The notes under the pieces are model-generated. The model searched no databases. It was given only the letters and a program-made list of their open reading frames with translations, and was not told the DNA's origin. DNA of 64,000 nt, taken from contig CAYMPW010000002.1 in assembly GCA_964392725.1 (NCBI GenBank), positions 1 to 64,000 on the forward strand, in the 5' to 3' direction. This DNA is from CAYMPW01 sp964392725 (GTDB taxonomy: Archaea > Thermoplasmatota > Thermoplasmata > Methanomassiliicoccales > Methanomethylophilaceae). A program made the position numbers and the translations under genes. Numbering within the stretch: position 1 is the first letter of the stretch; every line of letters begins with the position of its first letter. Shown piece by piece: positions 17,132-25,475 of the stretch.

Positions 17132-17773
17132 ATGATTTGCGGAGTCGATGAAGCCGGAAGAGGATCTGTTATGGGGCCTTTGGTTGTCGGATGTGTTTAC
17201 ACCGAAGACGAATCAGCATTAGCAGCTTTGGGCGTAAAAGATTCCAAGAAACTTTCAATCAAACGTCGTAATGAACTTTTTGATTTGATCCCGGAAACCG
17301 CTAACGATTGGTGCGTAGTTATCAAATCCGCCGAAGAGATAGATTCCGGAAGAATCAGACAGTCCTTGAATGAGATAGAATTGGATATGTTCCAGCAAGC
17401 AGTTTCCAAGATTCCAGTGGCAACCGTATATGCGGATTGTCCAGATGTAAATACTGCTGCTTTTTCTAACACATTAGCAACTCGTTTGGGAAACACGACG
17501 GTAATCGCGGAACACAAAGCAGACGATAGATATCCTGTGGTTTCGGCAGCATCTGTTATGGCTAAGGTTACCAGAGATAGAATGATTGAAGCAATATCGG
17601 AAGAGTTCGGTACAAGTATCGGTTCCGGGTACCCCAGTGACCACTTTACAATGGAATTTATAGAAAAGTGGATTAAAGAGAACGGACGTCCCCCAAAACA
17701 TACCCGTTGTTCTTGGGAACCTGTAAAACATATGATGTCGATACAGGCTACAAGAAAAATTACGGATTGGTGA
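17132..17773 (+). CDS. rnhB: Ribonuclease HII
   Basis: This 213-residue enzyme cleaves RNA in RNA:DNA hybrids and removes misincorporated ribonucleotides. Family motifs are the N-terminal GVDEAGRGSVMGPLVVG with catalytic Asp and Glu, KDSKKLSIKRR, TVYADCPDVN and AEHKADDRYPVVSAASVMAK. The ATG at 17132 starts directly at the conserved region. A TATATATAC element near 17080-17090 is the likely promoter. An SCP2-domain gene follows after 5 nt. Confidence 0.94.
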   Translation: MICGVDEAGRGSVMGPLVVGCVYTEDESALAALGVKDSKKLSIKRRNELFDLIPETANDWCVVIKSAEEIDSGRIRQSLNEIELDMFQQAVSKIPVATVYADCPDVNTAAFSNTLATRLGNTTVIAEHKADDRYPVVSAASVMAKVTRDRMIEAISEEFGTSIGSGYPSDHFTMEFIEKWIKENGRPPKHTRCSWEPVKHMMSIQATRKITDW

Positions 17774-17778
17774 AACCA

Positions 17779-18111
17779 ATGACCATGCATGATCAGATTC
17801 AGTTAATGATTGACAAATTCCACCGCAAAGTTGCCAAGGATGAAAAGATTAGAACCGAAGTCCAGAAGTTTTACAAATCAATTAATATTGATTTGGAAAC
17901 AGAAGCTTACTCTATGATTTTGGATCACGGAGAAATCAAAGACTTCAAAGACGAACTTTTGCCCGAAGCAGATGTTACAATCATTACAACACCCGAAAAT
18001 TTACAGGCATTGATTGAAGGTACATTGAGGCCTATGAAAGCATATATAACCAAGAAAATCGCAATCAAAGGAAAGATTGATGATTTGATGGCTTTAAAGA
18101 ATATGTTCTAA
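17779..18111 (+). CDS. SCP2 sterol-carrier-domain protein
   Basis: This 110-residue protein is a single SCP2-like lipid-binding domain. The pattern ADVTIITTPENLQALIEG followed by RPMKAYITKKIAIKGKIDDL is typical of the fold's last strands and helix. The ligand is unknown; archaeal members are poorly studied. I chose ATG 17779 (5 nt after the rnhB stop). An upstream in-frame start at 17707 lies inside rnhB. It is co-transcribed with rnhB and followed by a hairpin. Confidence 0.78.
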   Translation: MTMHDQIQLMIDKFHRKVAKDEKIRTEVQKFYKSINIDLETEAYSMILDHGEIKDFKDELLPEADVTIITTPENLQALIEGTLRPMKAYITKKIAIKGKIDDLMALKNMF

Positions 18112-18126
18112 TTTTTGATAAAAATA

Positions 18127-18142
18127 AGGGCTTAACAGCCCT
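18127..18142 (+). terminator. Hairpin with T-rich tail after the SCP2 gene
   Basis: AGGGCT/AGCCCT with a TAAC loop, 15 nt after the stop, followed by ATTTCTTATTTTT. It is a good candidate terminator for rnhB-SCP2. Confidence 0.6.
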
Positions 18143-18187
18143 ATTTCTTATTTTTACTAAGGATATTTTAAATTATTGTTAACCAAG

Positions 18188-18196
18188 TTATAAATA
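18188..18196 (+). promoter_or_regulatory. TATA box of the initiator tRNA gene
   Basis: TTATAAATA, whose centre is about 29 nt upstream of the tRNA 5' end at 18222. Confidence 0.65.
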
Positions 18197-18221
18197 CAAT
18201 GTCTTAATTAGACAGAATTAT

Positions 18222-18299
18222 AGCGAGGTAGGGTAGCCAGGATATCCCGTCGGGCTCATAACCCGGAGACCGGTCGTTCAAATCGACTCCTCGCTACCA
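18222..18299 (+). tRNA. Initiator tRNA-Met (CAT) with encoded CCA
   Basis: The acceptor stem AGCGAGG/CCTCGCT closes the cloverleaf, with A1-U72 pairing typical of archaeal initiators. The anticodon arm TCGGG-CTCATAA-CCCGG has the three consecutive G-C pairs diagnostic of initiator tRNA. The T loop is TTCAAAT. The discriminator A (18296) is followed by encoded CCA (18297-18299). The gene is 75 nt without CCA and needs no intron. Confidence 0.93.
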
Positions 18300-18372
18300 T
18301 TCATTTTGTTTTAACATTTCAATTCCGTTCTATCATAGTGTACGGTTTTTTTCAAAGACCCAGATTATTTTC

Positions 18373-19155
18373 TTATACAATTTCAATCGTCTTAAGTTCC
18401 GGGGTAATCAATGTTTTGCTTCCCCAGTTCAAAGACATGTAAATCGCCATGCATGTTGTTGCACATATGATAATCGCAATGGAAATCTGATACAGAATTG
18501 CAGTCGTGGGAACAACACCAGATAATATTTGTCCTGTCATCATGCCCGGAAGTGCAACAATTCCCATTCCAATCATGGAGTTGATTGAAGGTAAAATGGC
18601 TGTTTCCAAGCTTTGATTGATTATTGGATTCAGAATTTTATCCGGTTTAGCACCGATGTTCTGCAATGCATCTATGCGATTTTGTTGTGAATGTATATTT
18701 TCATGGAATGATTTAAGCCCCAATCCAATTCCGGTCATTGCATTTCCCATAATCATTCCGCTGATTGGAATAGCATACTGTGCGTTGAAGAAATCAACTT
18801 TAAGTATCGCAACAAGGAAGAATGCAAGAATCAAAATTCCTGGAAGCGCCATTGATAAAATTATGATCGTTTTCAGTTTGGGATTCATCCATTTATTCAT
18901 GGAAATTATACGGTGGGTTGCAAATGCAATCATTGAAAATATGTATGCAACAGTGAACAAAGGGTGTGGGTTCTCAAAAATATACAGGAGGATAAAACCT
19001 GCCAATGTAAGTTGGATCGTCATTCTTATGCTTGCGATAAACAGAAGTTTTGACTGTTTAATCTCAGATTTTTTCATTATTGCCAAAACAATAATCAGTA
19101 AAAGATACACGAGAGCAAATGATATAATGTTGATTTCAACAATTTCTTGCATCAT
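18373..19155 (-). CDS. fetB: FetB/YbbM-type permease (UPF0014), probable metal exporter
   Basis: This 260-residue membrane protein with about 7 hydrophobic helices belongs to UPF0014. Family motifs are IPISGMIMGNAMTGIGLGL in the middle and ILPSINSMIGMGIVALPGMM with TGQILSG near residue 210. In E. coli FetAB exports iron; the same role here is inference. The first ATG overlaps the fetA stop (ATGA) and a second ATG follows immediately. It is AT-rich compared with the flanking genes. Confidence 0.86.
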   Translation of the reverse strand: MMQEIVEINIISFALVYLLLIIVLAIMKKSEIKQSKLLFIASIRMTIQLTLAGFILLYIFENPHPLFTVAYIFSMIAFATHRIISMNKWMNPKLKTIIILSMALPGILILAFFLVAILKVDFFNAQYAIPISGMIMGNAMTGIGLGLKSFHENIHSQQNRIDALQNIGAKPDKILNPIINQSLETAILPSINSMIGMGIVALPGMMTGQILSGVVPTTAILYQISIAIIICATTCMAIYMSLNWGSKTLITPELKTIEIV

Positions 19156-19775
19156 GAAGATCCCTCCAATTCAATTATCGTTTCAGCAAATTCTTCTACG
19201 ATTGAAGAATTGTGACTTATAACCAACAAAGTAATGTTTTTGTCTTTAGTGTATTTGATTATATTTTTCATAATTTTTGCAGACAATTCATCATCCATTG
19301 CAGATGTAGGTTCATCCAAAATCAATACGTCGGGAGTCTGGGACAGATATATCGAAATAAACACTCTTTGTTTTTCTCCACCCGATAGGGTGGTGCACAC
19401 AGTATTCAAATCAACATCGATACAACACAGATTCAACATTTCCATAATCTTTTCATCACAGGGAATTTCACGTTCAGAATATTCGTAAAATTTCTTGAAA
19501 TTTTCTTTGACGGTTTCATCGAACAAATAAACCGATTGTCCAACATATGATATCTTTTTTCTTAATTCAAGAGGATCTATTTCCGATGTAGACTCACCAT
19601 TGAATTTTACAGCCCCCGTATAATTGGAGGTGGTGCGATTAAGGATTCTCATAAGCGTACTTTTTCCGCAACCGCTCGGTCCTCTGAAAAATACAACATG
19701 CGAATCTATTTTCAGATTTGGATATTCAATCGTATCATTAAAAATTAGATTTTCTGTCTCGATACGATTGTGCAT
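19152..19775 (-). CDS. fetA: FetA/YbbL-type ABC ATPase
   Basis: This 207-residue short ABC ATPase is partner of the UPF0014 permease. It has Walker A GPSGCGKST, Q-loop SYVGQSVYLF, signature TTLSGGEKQRVFIS, Walker B DVLILDEPTSAMD and H-loop LVISHNSS. Such a short ATPase is typical of YbbL/FetA. A GATATTTATG promoter element near 19803 lies about 28 nt upstream, suggesting a leaderless start. Confidence 0.88.
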   Translation of the reverse strand: MHNRIETENLIFNDTIEYPNLKIDSHVVFFRGPSGCGKSTLMRILNRTTSNYTGAVKFNGESTSEIDPLELRKKISYVGQSVYLFDETVKENFKKFYEYSEREIPCDEKIMEMLNLCCIDVDLNTVCTTLSGGEKQRVFISIYLSQTPDVLILDEPTSAMDDELSAKIMKNIIKYTKDKNITLLVISHNSSIVEEFAETIIELEGSS

Positions 19776-19845
19776 AAAATCTTAACGATGTTATCCACAT
19801 AAATATCTTTGTTATTGTGTTGAAAAAATAGGAAAGGGATCAGGA

Positions 19846-20616
19846 TTACTCCTGTTCCTCTATCCTTTCTAATTTTTTGTCGAGAATTGAAATGTCTTCA
19901 AGCATAACGCCTTCGGGACATTCCAAATCATCAAGACATCCGATCCAGTAAACAACAACACCGGGTCCGAATATTTCGGTATAGGGGATGAGCTGTTTAC
20001 GTGAATTGAATTTGAACTCTGTGTTATCGCCGAAAGAAGCTTTACTCTCGATCCAGAATATTTTCTTTCCTTCGAACATCATGGGTTCGTTCAAAAGACA
20101 ATCAGGTGTTTTTCCGAATTCTCCGCGGATGTCATTCTCCGTACGGTATCCGATTCCCTGATCGTTGAGCCAATTCTGAAGGAGTTCTTCTCCCCACAAT
20201 CCTCTCTGCCTCTGCTTCTCGTTTCCTGCGGGAGAGTATACAAGATCGTTTTCCGTAACCTCTTTTAATTCTGAGGCAGTAACGGAATTAAGACTATCTG
20301 GGTCATTTACATATTCCCAGAATTCTTTCTTGGAAGCTCCATCTTCCTGGAAGATAAACATGGCTGTAAGAATTGGAGGGAATCTGTATTTCTCGGCCAA
20401 ATCCATGAGACTTTCGCCTCTGCGCCATTCTTTGAGCATGCGTCCGGTTTTCTGTCTAACTACGTGGAAACGTTTCTTCACATCTCTGCTGGTTTTCTGC
20501 GTAAGCAGGGTTTCCAACAACTGATGATCATAACCTTCCTTTTCCAATTTTGCAATGTCTCTAACTGTGTTGAGACGGTTGTAAAGTTCTCTGTATTCTT
20601 CGTAATCCATTCTCAT
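19846..20616 (-). CDS. TPD-motif nuclease-like protein (archaeal homologue of CDIN1/C15orf41)
   Basis: This 256-residue protein has an N-terminal helical part (about 1-110) with helix-turn-helix-like segments. The C-terminal domain looks like a PD-(D/E)XK nuclease: GLWGEELLQNWL helix, then GKTPDCLL (the TPD motif with its Asp), then FWIESKASFGD carrying the E-x-K pair. This architecture matches the Pfam TPD family, whose human member CDIN1 is mutated in congenital dyserythropoietic anaemia type I. The archaeal substrate is not known. It begins 2 nt after the flavoprotein gene stop, so it is in the same operon. Confidence 0.75.
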   Translation of the reverse strand: MRMDYEEYRELYNRLNTVRDIAKLEKEGYDHQLLETLLTQKTSRDVKKRFHVVRQKTGRMLKEWRRGESLMDLAEKYRFPPILTAMFIFQEDGASKKEFWEYVNDPDSLNSVTASELKEVTENDLVYSPAGNEKQRQRGLWGEELLQNWLNDQGIGYRTENDIRGEFGKTPDCLLNEPMMFEGKKIFWIESKASFGDNTEFKFNSRKQLIPYTEIFGPGVVVYWIGCLDDLECPEGVMLEDISILDKKLERIEEQE

Positions 20617-20618
20617 GA

Positions 20619-21971
20619 TTACATCGTCCTAAGCTTTGCGCATAGGTCCTCAACCGCAGAGATTACAACATCTCTTACCATGGATGTGGGAGGGCAATAT
20701 GCATTTTCGGCGATGGAGATGAAAGTTTCAGCAGTGATTCCGTTGATAATCGCGGACGTAATCCAATCGATACGTCCCGTAGCATCTTCTCCAGCAATAA
20801 TCTGCGCGCCAATCAGTTTGTGTGTATCTGCGTCTGCAAGAACTTTGACGGTCAATTCTTTTCCGCCGGGATAGTATCTTGCACGGGTGAATCCGGTTGA
20901 TTTGCCGGAAACGGTTTTGATACCATACCACGATGCAAGACTCTCGGAAAGACCGGTTCCTGCAATGTGTATATCATCAATTACGCTGACCCAGGGGCTT
21001 GCGACAGGTCCGAACACTGCATGTCCGCCTGCTGCGTTTTTACCTGCAACCGTACCCTGTTTTACGGCTGTGGATCCAAGTTGGCTCATGGTGGGGCCGG
21101 GTGCAACCGCAGATTGGCATTGTACAACATCTCCCGCAAGGAATACGTTAGGTACAAGACGACCTCTTTTGTAGGGTTGCATAGTTGGTGCGACAGCAAC
21201 GGCTCCAAGCTGACCAATGTCAAGCTCAAGCATTTTCGGAATGTCGAGATTTGCACGGACACCTGTTGCAAAGATAACAACGTCGCAGGGGTATTCGACA
21301 CCTGCTGCAGTAACGCTTTCTACGCAATCGGTTCCATTTACACTTTGTACAGGGGCCTTCATAACGAATTTTATTCCGGAATCTTCCAGTTTCTTATGAA
21401 TTCCCTCGGCCATATCATTGTCTGCAATACGGGGGATAACCTGATCCATCATTTCGATGATAGTAACATCTTTTCCGATGTTCCTGAGAGCAACCGCAAC
21501 TTCAAGTCCGATAACTCCTGCACCCGCGATGACAACGTTTTTTGCATCTTTCAATGCGGTTTTGAGGCATTTTCCTTCTTTGATTGTTTTTACAACGAAA
21601 ACATTCTTCAGTTTGCTTCCCTCGATCGGAGGAACAAAAACTCTGCTTCCGGTTGCGAGAATCAAAGAATCGTAATTGTAGGTCTTGTCGCCTGCGGTAA
21701 CTGTTTTTGCTTCGTTATCGATGGCGGTAACCTTTGTGTTAATGTGTACGGTAATGTCTTTCTCCGCAGAGTAGTACTCTGGGTTGTGCATGACAATTCC
21801 GTCCCACGTAACTTTATCTTCAAGAGCCCACGGGATCACACAGGGTGAGTATGAAATGTCTTCATCTTCTGTAAGAACAGTTACGACTGCAGACGCATCA
21901 TATCTCTTTGCGGTGGACGCTGCAGTCATACCTGCAGCTCCCGAACCGATGACAATTATACTTTTGGCCAT
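20619..21971 (-). CDS. FAD-dependent pyridine-nucleotide disulfide oxidoreductase (CoA-disulfide reductase/NADH oxidase-like)
   Basis: This 450-residue flavoprotein has an N-terminal FAD site IVIGSGAAGMTAA, a redox-Cys region SYSPCVIPW (position 40-45, the single-Cys arrangement of CoA-disulfide reductases and NADH oxidases), a central NAD(P)-binding VVIAGAGVIGLEVAVALR, an FAD-ribityl loop NVFLAGDVV, and a C-terminal dimerisation domain. ATG 21971 is chosen because homology starts there; four extra residues upstream (21983) look non-native. An AAGATTAATAACC promoter element lies near 22005. Substrate (CoA disulfide, persulfide or O2) is undecided. Confidence 0.83.
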   Translation of the reverse strand: MAKSIIVIGSGAAGMTAASTAKRYDASAVVTVLTEDEDISYSPCVIPWALEDKVTWDGIVMHNPEYYSAEKDITVHINTKVTAIDNEAKTVTAGDKTYNYDSLILATGSRVFVPPIEGSKLKNVFVVKTIKEGKCLKTALKDAKNVVIAGAGVIGLEVAVALRNIGKDVTIIEMMDQVIPRIADNDMAEGIHKKLEDSGIKFVMKAPVQSVNGTDCVESVTAAGVEYPCDVVIFATGVRANLDIPKMLELDIGQLGAVAVAPTMQPYKRGRLVPNVFLAGDVVQCQSAVAPGPTMSQLGSTAVKQGTVAGKNAAGGHAVFGPVASPWVSVIDDIHIAGTGLSESLASWYGIKTVSGKSTGFTRARYYPGGKELTVKVLADADTHKLIGAQIIAGEDATGRIDWITSAIINGITAETFISIAENAYCPPTSMVRDVVISAVEDLCAKLRTM

Positions 21972-22139
21972 TTGGCGCACCAATTGTGGGATTGGAGGAA
22001 CGGTTATTAATCTTTCTTTGCGCGAAAGTAATATCCCTAAAAAAAATCCCTATATCTGCGATATTTTATCCTTTTTCTTAAATTCCTTCCGCCAAAACTT
22101 ATATCCTTTTCCGCACTTGGAGATTCAGGACGGCTCAAA

Positions 22140-23132
22140 ATGAGAAAAGAGAGATTACCTTCACAGTTGGAAACTCTGTGGAAAGAGAAAGACATGTCTT
22201 CGGGAAAAACCGTAGACGCGATGGTTATGATTATGCGCACAAATGGATGTTGCTGGGCAAAGACCGGCGGATGTACTATGTGTGGATACCGCGAAGCATC
22301 GCTTACAAGAGTTACGGAAGAAGATTTACTGGCACAGTTGGAACAAGCATTAAGAAAATACGATGGAGAACCATTTGTAAAGATTTACACCTCCGGAAGT
22401 TTCCTTGACGAGAATGAGATTCCCATACCTGTCCGTGAAAAGATATTCGAAGCATTTTCCGGTTGCGAACGTCTTCTTTTCGAAAGTCGTCCCGAGTTTA
22501 TCACACCTGAGGTTGTAGCAACTCTCCCAAAGATCACAACAATCGCATTGGGTTTGGAAAGTTCCAATCCCGAGGTTCTTGAAAAATGCATTCGTAAAGG
22601 ATTCACTCCCGAAGACAGTAAACGTGCCGGAACGCTCTGTAAAGAGGCCGGACTTATGGTCCGTACATATCTTCTGCTCAAACCGCCGTTCATGCAGGAA
22701 GGTATCGCAATCGATGATGCCGTTCGTTCTGCACGCTTCGCAGACCCCTTCTCCGATGAGATATCCATCAACCCTTTGAACGTTCAAAGGGCTACATACG
22801 TCGAAAGACTTTGGCGTAGAGGGGAATTCAGATCCCCTTGGATTTGGTCTTTAATGGATGTGTTCAAACAACTGTCTGGCACAGTGAATGCAAGACTTAT
22901 GTCTTCACCTTCGGGAGGAGGTTCACAAAGAGGTGTACACAACTGTGGAGAGTGTGATCGTAAAGCACTCGATGCAGTGGAAAGATTCTCTTACACACAG
23001 GATCCCCTTGATTTGGAAGTAGTCTGTGAATGTAAAGAAGCATGGAAAAGCTATATCCTTGCGGAGAGATTACTGGGTACGCCTGCGGACTTGAGCCGCG
23101 GATTCGAAAACGATTTAATCATCAGGAAGTGA
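22140..23132 (+). CDS. Archaeosine biosynthesis radical SAM protein (RaSEA family)
   Basis: This 330-residue radical SAM enzyme matches RaSEA, which together with ArcS forms archaeosine synthase acting on preQ0-lysine-modified tRNA (position 15). The Fe-S motif lies in CCWAKTGGCTMCGYREAS (about residues 37-54). Further conserved parts are KIYTSGSFLD, FESRPEFI and GLESSNPEVLEKC. A C-terminal HNCGECDRKAL set and a CECKEAW segment add Cys residues. An AACTTATATCC promoter element lies near 22096-22106. ArcS is not in the window. Confidence 0.87.
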   Translation: MRKERLPSQLETLWKEKDMSSGKTVDAMVMIMRTNGCCWAKTGGCTMCGYREASLTRVTEEDLLAQLEQALRKYDGEPFVKIYTSGSFLDENEIPIPVREKIFEAFSGCERLLFESRPEFITPEVVATLPKITTIALGLESSNPEVLEKCIRKGFTPEDSKRAGTLCKEAGLMVRTYLLLKPPFMQEGIAIDDAVRSARFADPFSDEISINPLNVQRATYVERLWRRGEFRSPWIWSLMDVFKQLSGTVNARLMSSPSGGGSQRGVHNCGECDRKALDAVERFSYTQDPLDLEVVCECKEAWKSYILAERLLGTPADLSRGFENDLIIRK

Positions 23133-23138
23133 CTTTGA

Positions 23139-23462
23139 ATGGATTACGATATTAAGAAAGGCTGGTACAAGAACGTTGAAGGCGACGGACTCAAAAATTT
23201 GATGAATGAAGTATTCGGAAATGTAGCAGAAGAAGGCGAGATGTTAGTGTCATCTTTTGGAGTACTGGCACGTATTGAAGTTCAGATTGCAGCCAAGGAC
23301 AAAATGATTCTCAACACAGTTAACAGAGAAGGTCCTATGACAGACGATGAAGTTCTCGGCAGTAAGAGAAAACTTAACGAGTTTGCAGAGAAGGCCACAG
23401 GATTCAACGCAAAAGCTCGTATGAAGAGGGCCCAGGACAAAGTCAAAAAAGGACTGGCCTGA
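23139..23462 (+). CDS. DUF5611-like small conserved archaeal protein
   Basis: This 107-residue soluble protein resembles, from memory, the DUF5611 family of Thermoplasmata-related archaea. Its pattern is KKGWYKNVEGDGLK at the start, LVSSFGVLARIEV in the middle, and FAEKATGFNAKARMKRAQ near the basic C-terminus. Function is unknown. It follows the radical SAM gene by 6 nt and is probably co-transcribed. An imperfect hairpin (TGTCCC/GGGGCA, 23473-23490) follows and may end the transcript. Confidence 0.65.
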   Translation: MDYDIKKGWYKNVEGDGLKNLMNEVFGNVAEEGEMLVSSFGVLARIEVQIAAKDKMILNTVNREGPMTDDEVLGSKRKLNEFAEKATGFNAKARMKRAQDKVKKGLA

Positions 23463-23497
23463 TTTTCTTATATGTCCCTATAAAGGGGCAAACCAAA

Positions 23498-23510
23498 CCT
23501 TTTAAATACT
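23498..23510 (+). promoter_or_regulatory. Promoter (BRE/TATA) of the ribosomal protein cluster
   Basis: CCTTTTAAATACT, preceded by AACCAAA. Start of transcription would fall near 23530-23535, just before the ATG at 23540 and about 170 nt before rpl3. No stronger promoter is visible between 23540 and rpl3. Confidence 0.6.
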
Positions 23511-23539
23511 ACCCCATTATACCTTTTTTTAGATTGGAC

Positions 23540-23701
23540 ATGCTAGATGTCCGACCAGACGCATTGGGCAATGCGAAAGCAACCCTTGTTCATGCTCATG
23601 TCGATTTTATCGAGATGAAACGGCGTCACGGTCGGCCGTTTGACGTTCAGTATCTAAAAAACCGCGAGATTAGCGAAGACACTCTCGCAAGGAAGTATTA
23701 G
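23540..23701 (+). CDS. Putative 53-residue leader protein upstream of rpl3
   Basis: This open frame (ATG 23540, stop TAG 23699-23701) starts shortly downstream of the cluster's TATA box and ends 1 nt before the rpl3 ATG. The product is soluble and mixed-charge (starts MLDVRPDALGNAKA, ends EISEDTLARKY), with natural-looking composition. I recognise no family. The TAG stop is the only one among the genes called here. It could be a real small protein, a leader peptide controlling the cluster, or chance. Position and promoter spacing favour translation. Confidence 0.5.
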   Translation: MLDVRPDALGNAKATLVHAHVDFIEMKRRHGRPFDVQYLKNREISEDTLARKY

Positions 23702-23702
23702 T

Positions 23703-24701
23703 ATGTCACAAAGAAGACGTCCGAAGAGGGGATCGAGAGCGTACGGCCCAAGAAAGAGAGCCCAGTCGCAGACCCCAAGGCTGGATTCCTGGCCCGAGAT
23801 TAGCGGAGCACCTAAAATACAGGGTTTCGCAGGATACAAAGCAGGAATGACACACGCTTTCGTAGTTGATAAGCGCGTAAAGAGCACAACCTCTGGAATG
23901 GAAGTCCAGGTACCCGTTACCGTTTTGGAAGTCCCTCCTATGAAAATCGCAGCCGTAAGGTTCTATGAGAGCACCGTTACCGGTCTCAAGACAGCAGGCG
24001 AAGTTTGGGCACAGGATCTTGATCCTCTCCTTGGCAAACGCCTCACCGTCCCTAAGAACCACGATGAAGCATCTTTTGCAAAGTATGACGGTGTGGACAT
24101 CGATGATGTTCGCGTTCTCGCATACACACAGCCTAAGATGATCACAGGTGTTCCCAAGAAAGTCCCTGACCTCATGGAGCTCAGGATTGGCGGCGGAACA
24201 GTCGATGAAAGGGTAGAATACGCAAAGAGCATCCTCGGTACCGAAGTCGGAATCGAAGCATTCTCTGCAGAAGGTGCGCTCGTTGATGTAATTGCAATCA
24301 CCAAAGGAAAAGGTTTCCAGGGTGTAACAAAACGTTGGGGAGTTAAACTTCTCAGCCACAGGAACAGCAAACACCGCCGCGGTATTGCTAACCTTGGACC
24401 TAAGAGACCCGGCTACGTCAGAAGCACAGTACCCGGATCCGGTCAGGTCGGTTACCACCAGAGAACTGAGTGCAACAAAAAACTCATCAAAATCGGTGAA
24501 GAAGGATCCGAAATTACACCTAAGGGCGGATTCCTCAACTACGGTGAAGTCAGAACATCCTATGTTCTCGTTCACGGTTCAGTTCCCGGTCCTACAAAGA
24601 GACTTGTTAGACTCAGAGATCCTACCAGAGCACCCAAGAAAGTCAATACAGATGCAGTGGACATAACCTATGTCTCCACAGAATCCAAACAGGGGGCATG
24701 A
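23703..24701 (+). CDS. rpl3: 50S ribosomal protein L3 (uL3)
   Basis: This 332-residue archaeal/eukaryal-type uL3 nucleates 50S assembly near the peptidyl transferase centre. It has a basic N-terminus (SQRRRPKRGSRAYGPRKRA), GYKAGMTHAFVV, and the loop region KGKGFQGVTKRWGVK with HRRGIANLGP. It is the first ribosomal gene of the cluster. The ATG lies 1 nt after the 53-codon ORF; rpl4 starts 3 nt after its TGA. Confidence 0.96.
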   Translation: MSQRRRPKRGSRAYGPRKRAQSQTPRLDSWPEISGAPKIQGFAGYKAGMTHAFVVDKRVKSTTSGMEVQVPVTVLEVPPMKIAAVRFYESTVTGLKTAGEVWAQDLDPLLGKRLTVPKNHDEASFAKYDGVDIDDVRVLAYTQPKMITGVPKKVPDLMELRIGGGTVDERVEYAKSILGTEVGIEAFSAEGALVDVIAITKGKGFQGVTKRWGVKLLSHRNSKHRRGIANLGPKRPGYVRSTVPGSGQVGYHQRTECNKKLIKIGEEGSEITPKGGFLNYGEVRTSYVLVHGSVPGPTKRLVRLRDPTRAPKKVNTDAVDITYVSTESKQGA

Positions 24702-24704
24702 TGA

Positions 24705-25475
24705 ATGACTCAGACAAATGTATATTCAGTTAAGGGAGAAGTTTCCGGTACAATTGACGTCCCTGACGCATTCAGTACCCCATACAGACCCGATATCATA
24801 AAGAAAGCAGTACTTGCCGCAGCAGCAAACAAGAGACAGCCCTACGGACCCGCACCTGGATCCGGTATCAGGCACTCCGTTAGCACCTGGGGTAAAGGCC
24901 GCGGTGTTGCACGTGTCCAGCGTCTCCACGATGGAAGAAAAGCAACAGAGTCACCCAACAACGTTTCCGGTAGAAGGGCACACCCCCCAACACCTGACAG
25001 AATTTGGGCACAGAAAGTTAACAAGAAAGAACTCGCAATCGCACGCAAATCCGCACTTGCCGCAACCGGCAACGCAGACTGTGTGAAAACTCGCGGACAC
25101 CAGTTCGACGACAACGTTTCATTCCCTATTGTAGTAGAAGATGCCGTACAGGATATCTACTCTACCTCCGAGATCTACAGCATCTTCGAGAGCATCGGAA
25201 TCAGCTACGATGTTGACAGAGCAAAAGAAGGCCGCAAGATTCGCGCAGGAAGGGGAACAATGAGGAACAGAAAATACCGCACACCGGTCAGTATCCTTCT
25301 TGTCGTTTCCGAAAGGGACCTCCCCGTATTCAAAGGTGCAAAGAACCTTCCTGGAGTACAGATTGAATCAGTCAGTACACTTAACACAGGACTTCTCGCA
25401 CCCGGTGGAGATGCAGGCAGACTTACAGTTTACACAAAATCCGCTATCGAACAGATAGGAGCGTGGACCCAGTGA
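24705..25475 (+). CDS. rpl4: 50S ribosomal protein L4 (uL4)
   Basis: This 256-residue archaeal uL4 lines the exit tunnel through its extended loop. The N-terminal part DVPDAFSTPYRPDIIKKA and the loop GSGIRHSVSTWGKGRGVARV are characteristic, with a basic GRKIRAGRGTMRNRKYRTP further on. Its TGA stop overlaps the rpl23 start (GTGA), so the two are translationally coupled. Confidence 0.96.
   Translation: MTQTNVYSVKGEVSGTIDVPDAFSTPYRPDIIKKAVLAAAANKRQPYGPAPGSGIRHSVSTWGKGRGVARVQRLHDGRKATESPNNVSGRRAHPPTPDRIWAQKVNKKELAIARKSALAATGNADCVKTRGHQFDDNVSFPIVVEDAVQDIYSTSEIYSIFESIGISYDVDRAKEGRKIRAGRGTMRNRKYRTPVSILLVVSERDLPVFKGAKNLPGVQIESVSTLNTGLLAPGGDAGRLTVYTKSAIEQIGAWTQ

Noticed and set aside
20967..21848. 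293-codon plus-strand frame opposite the flavoprotein gene
   Set aside because: Antisense to a gene with clear FAD and NAD motifs; no family or start signal.
23706..24575. 289-codon minus-strand frame opposite rpl3
   Set aside because: Shadow of rpl3 codon bias; product has unnatural composition.
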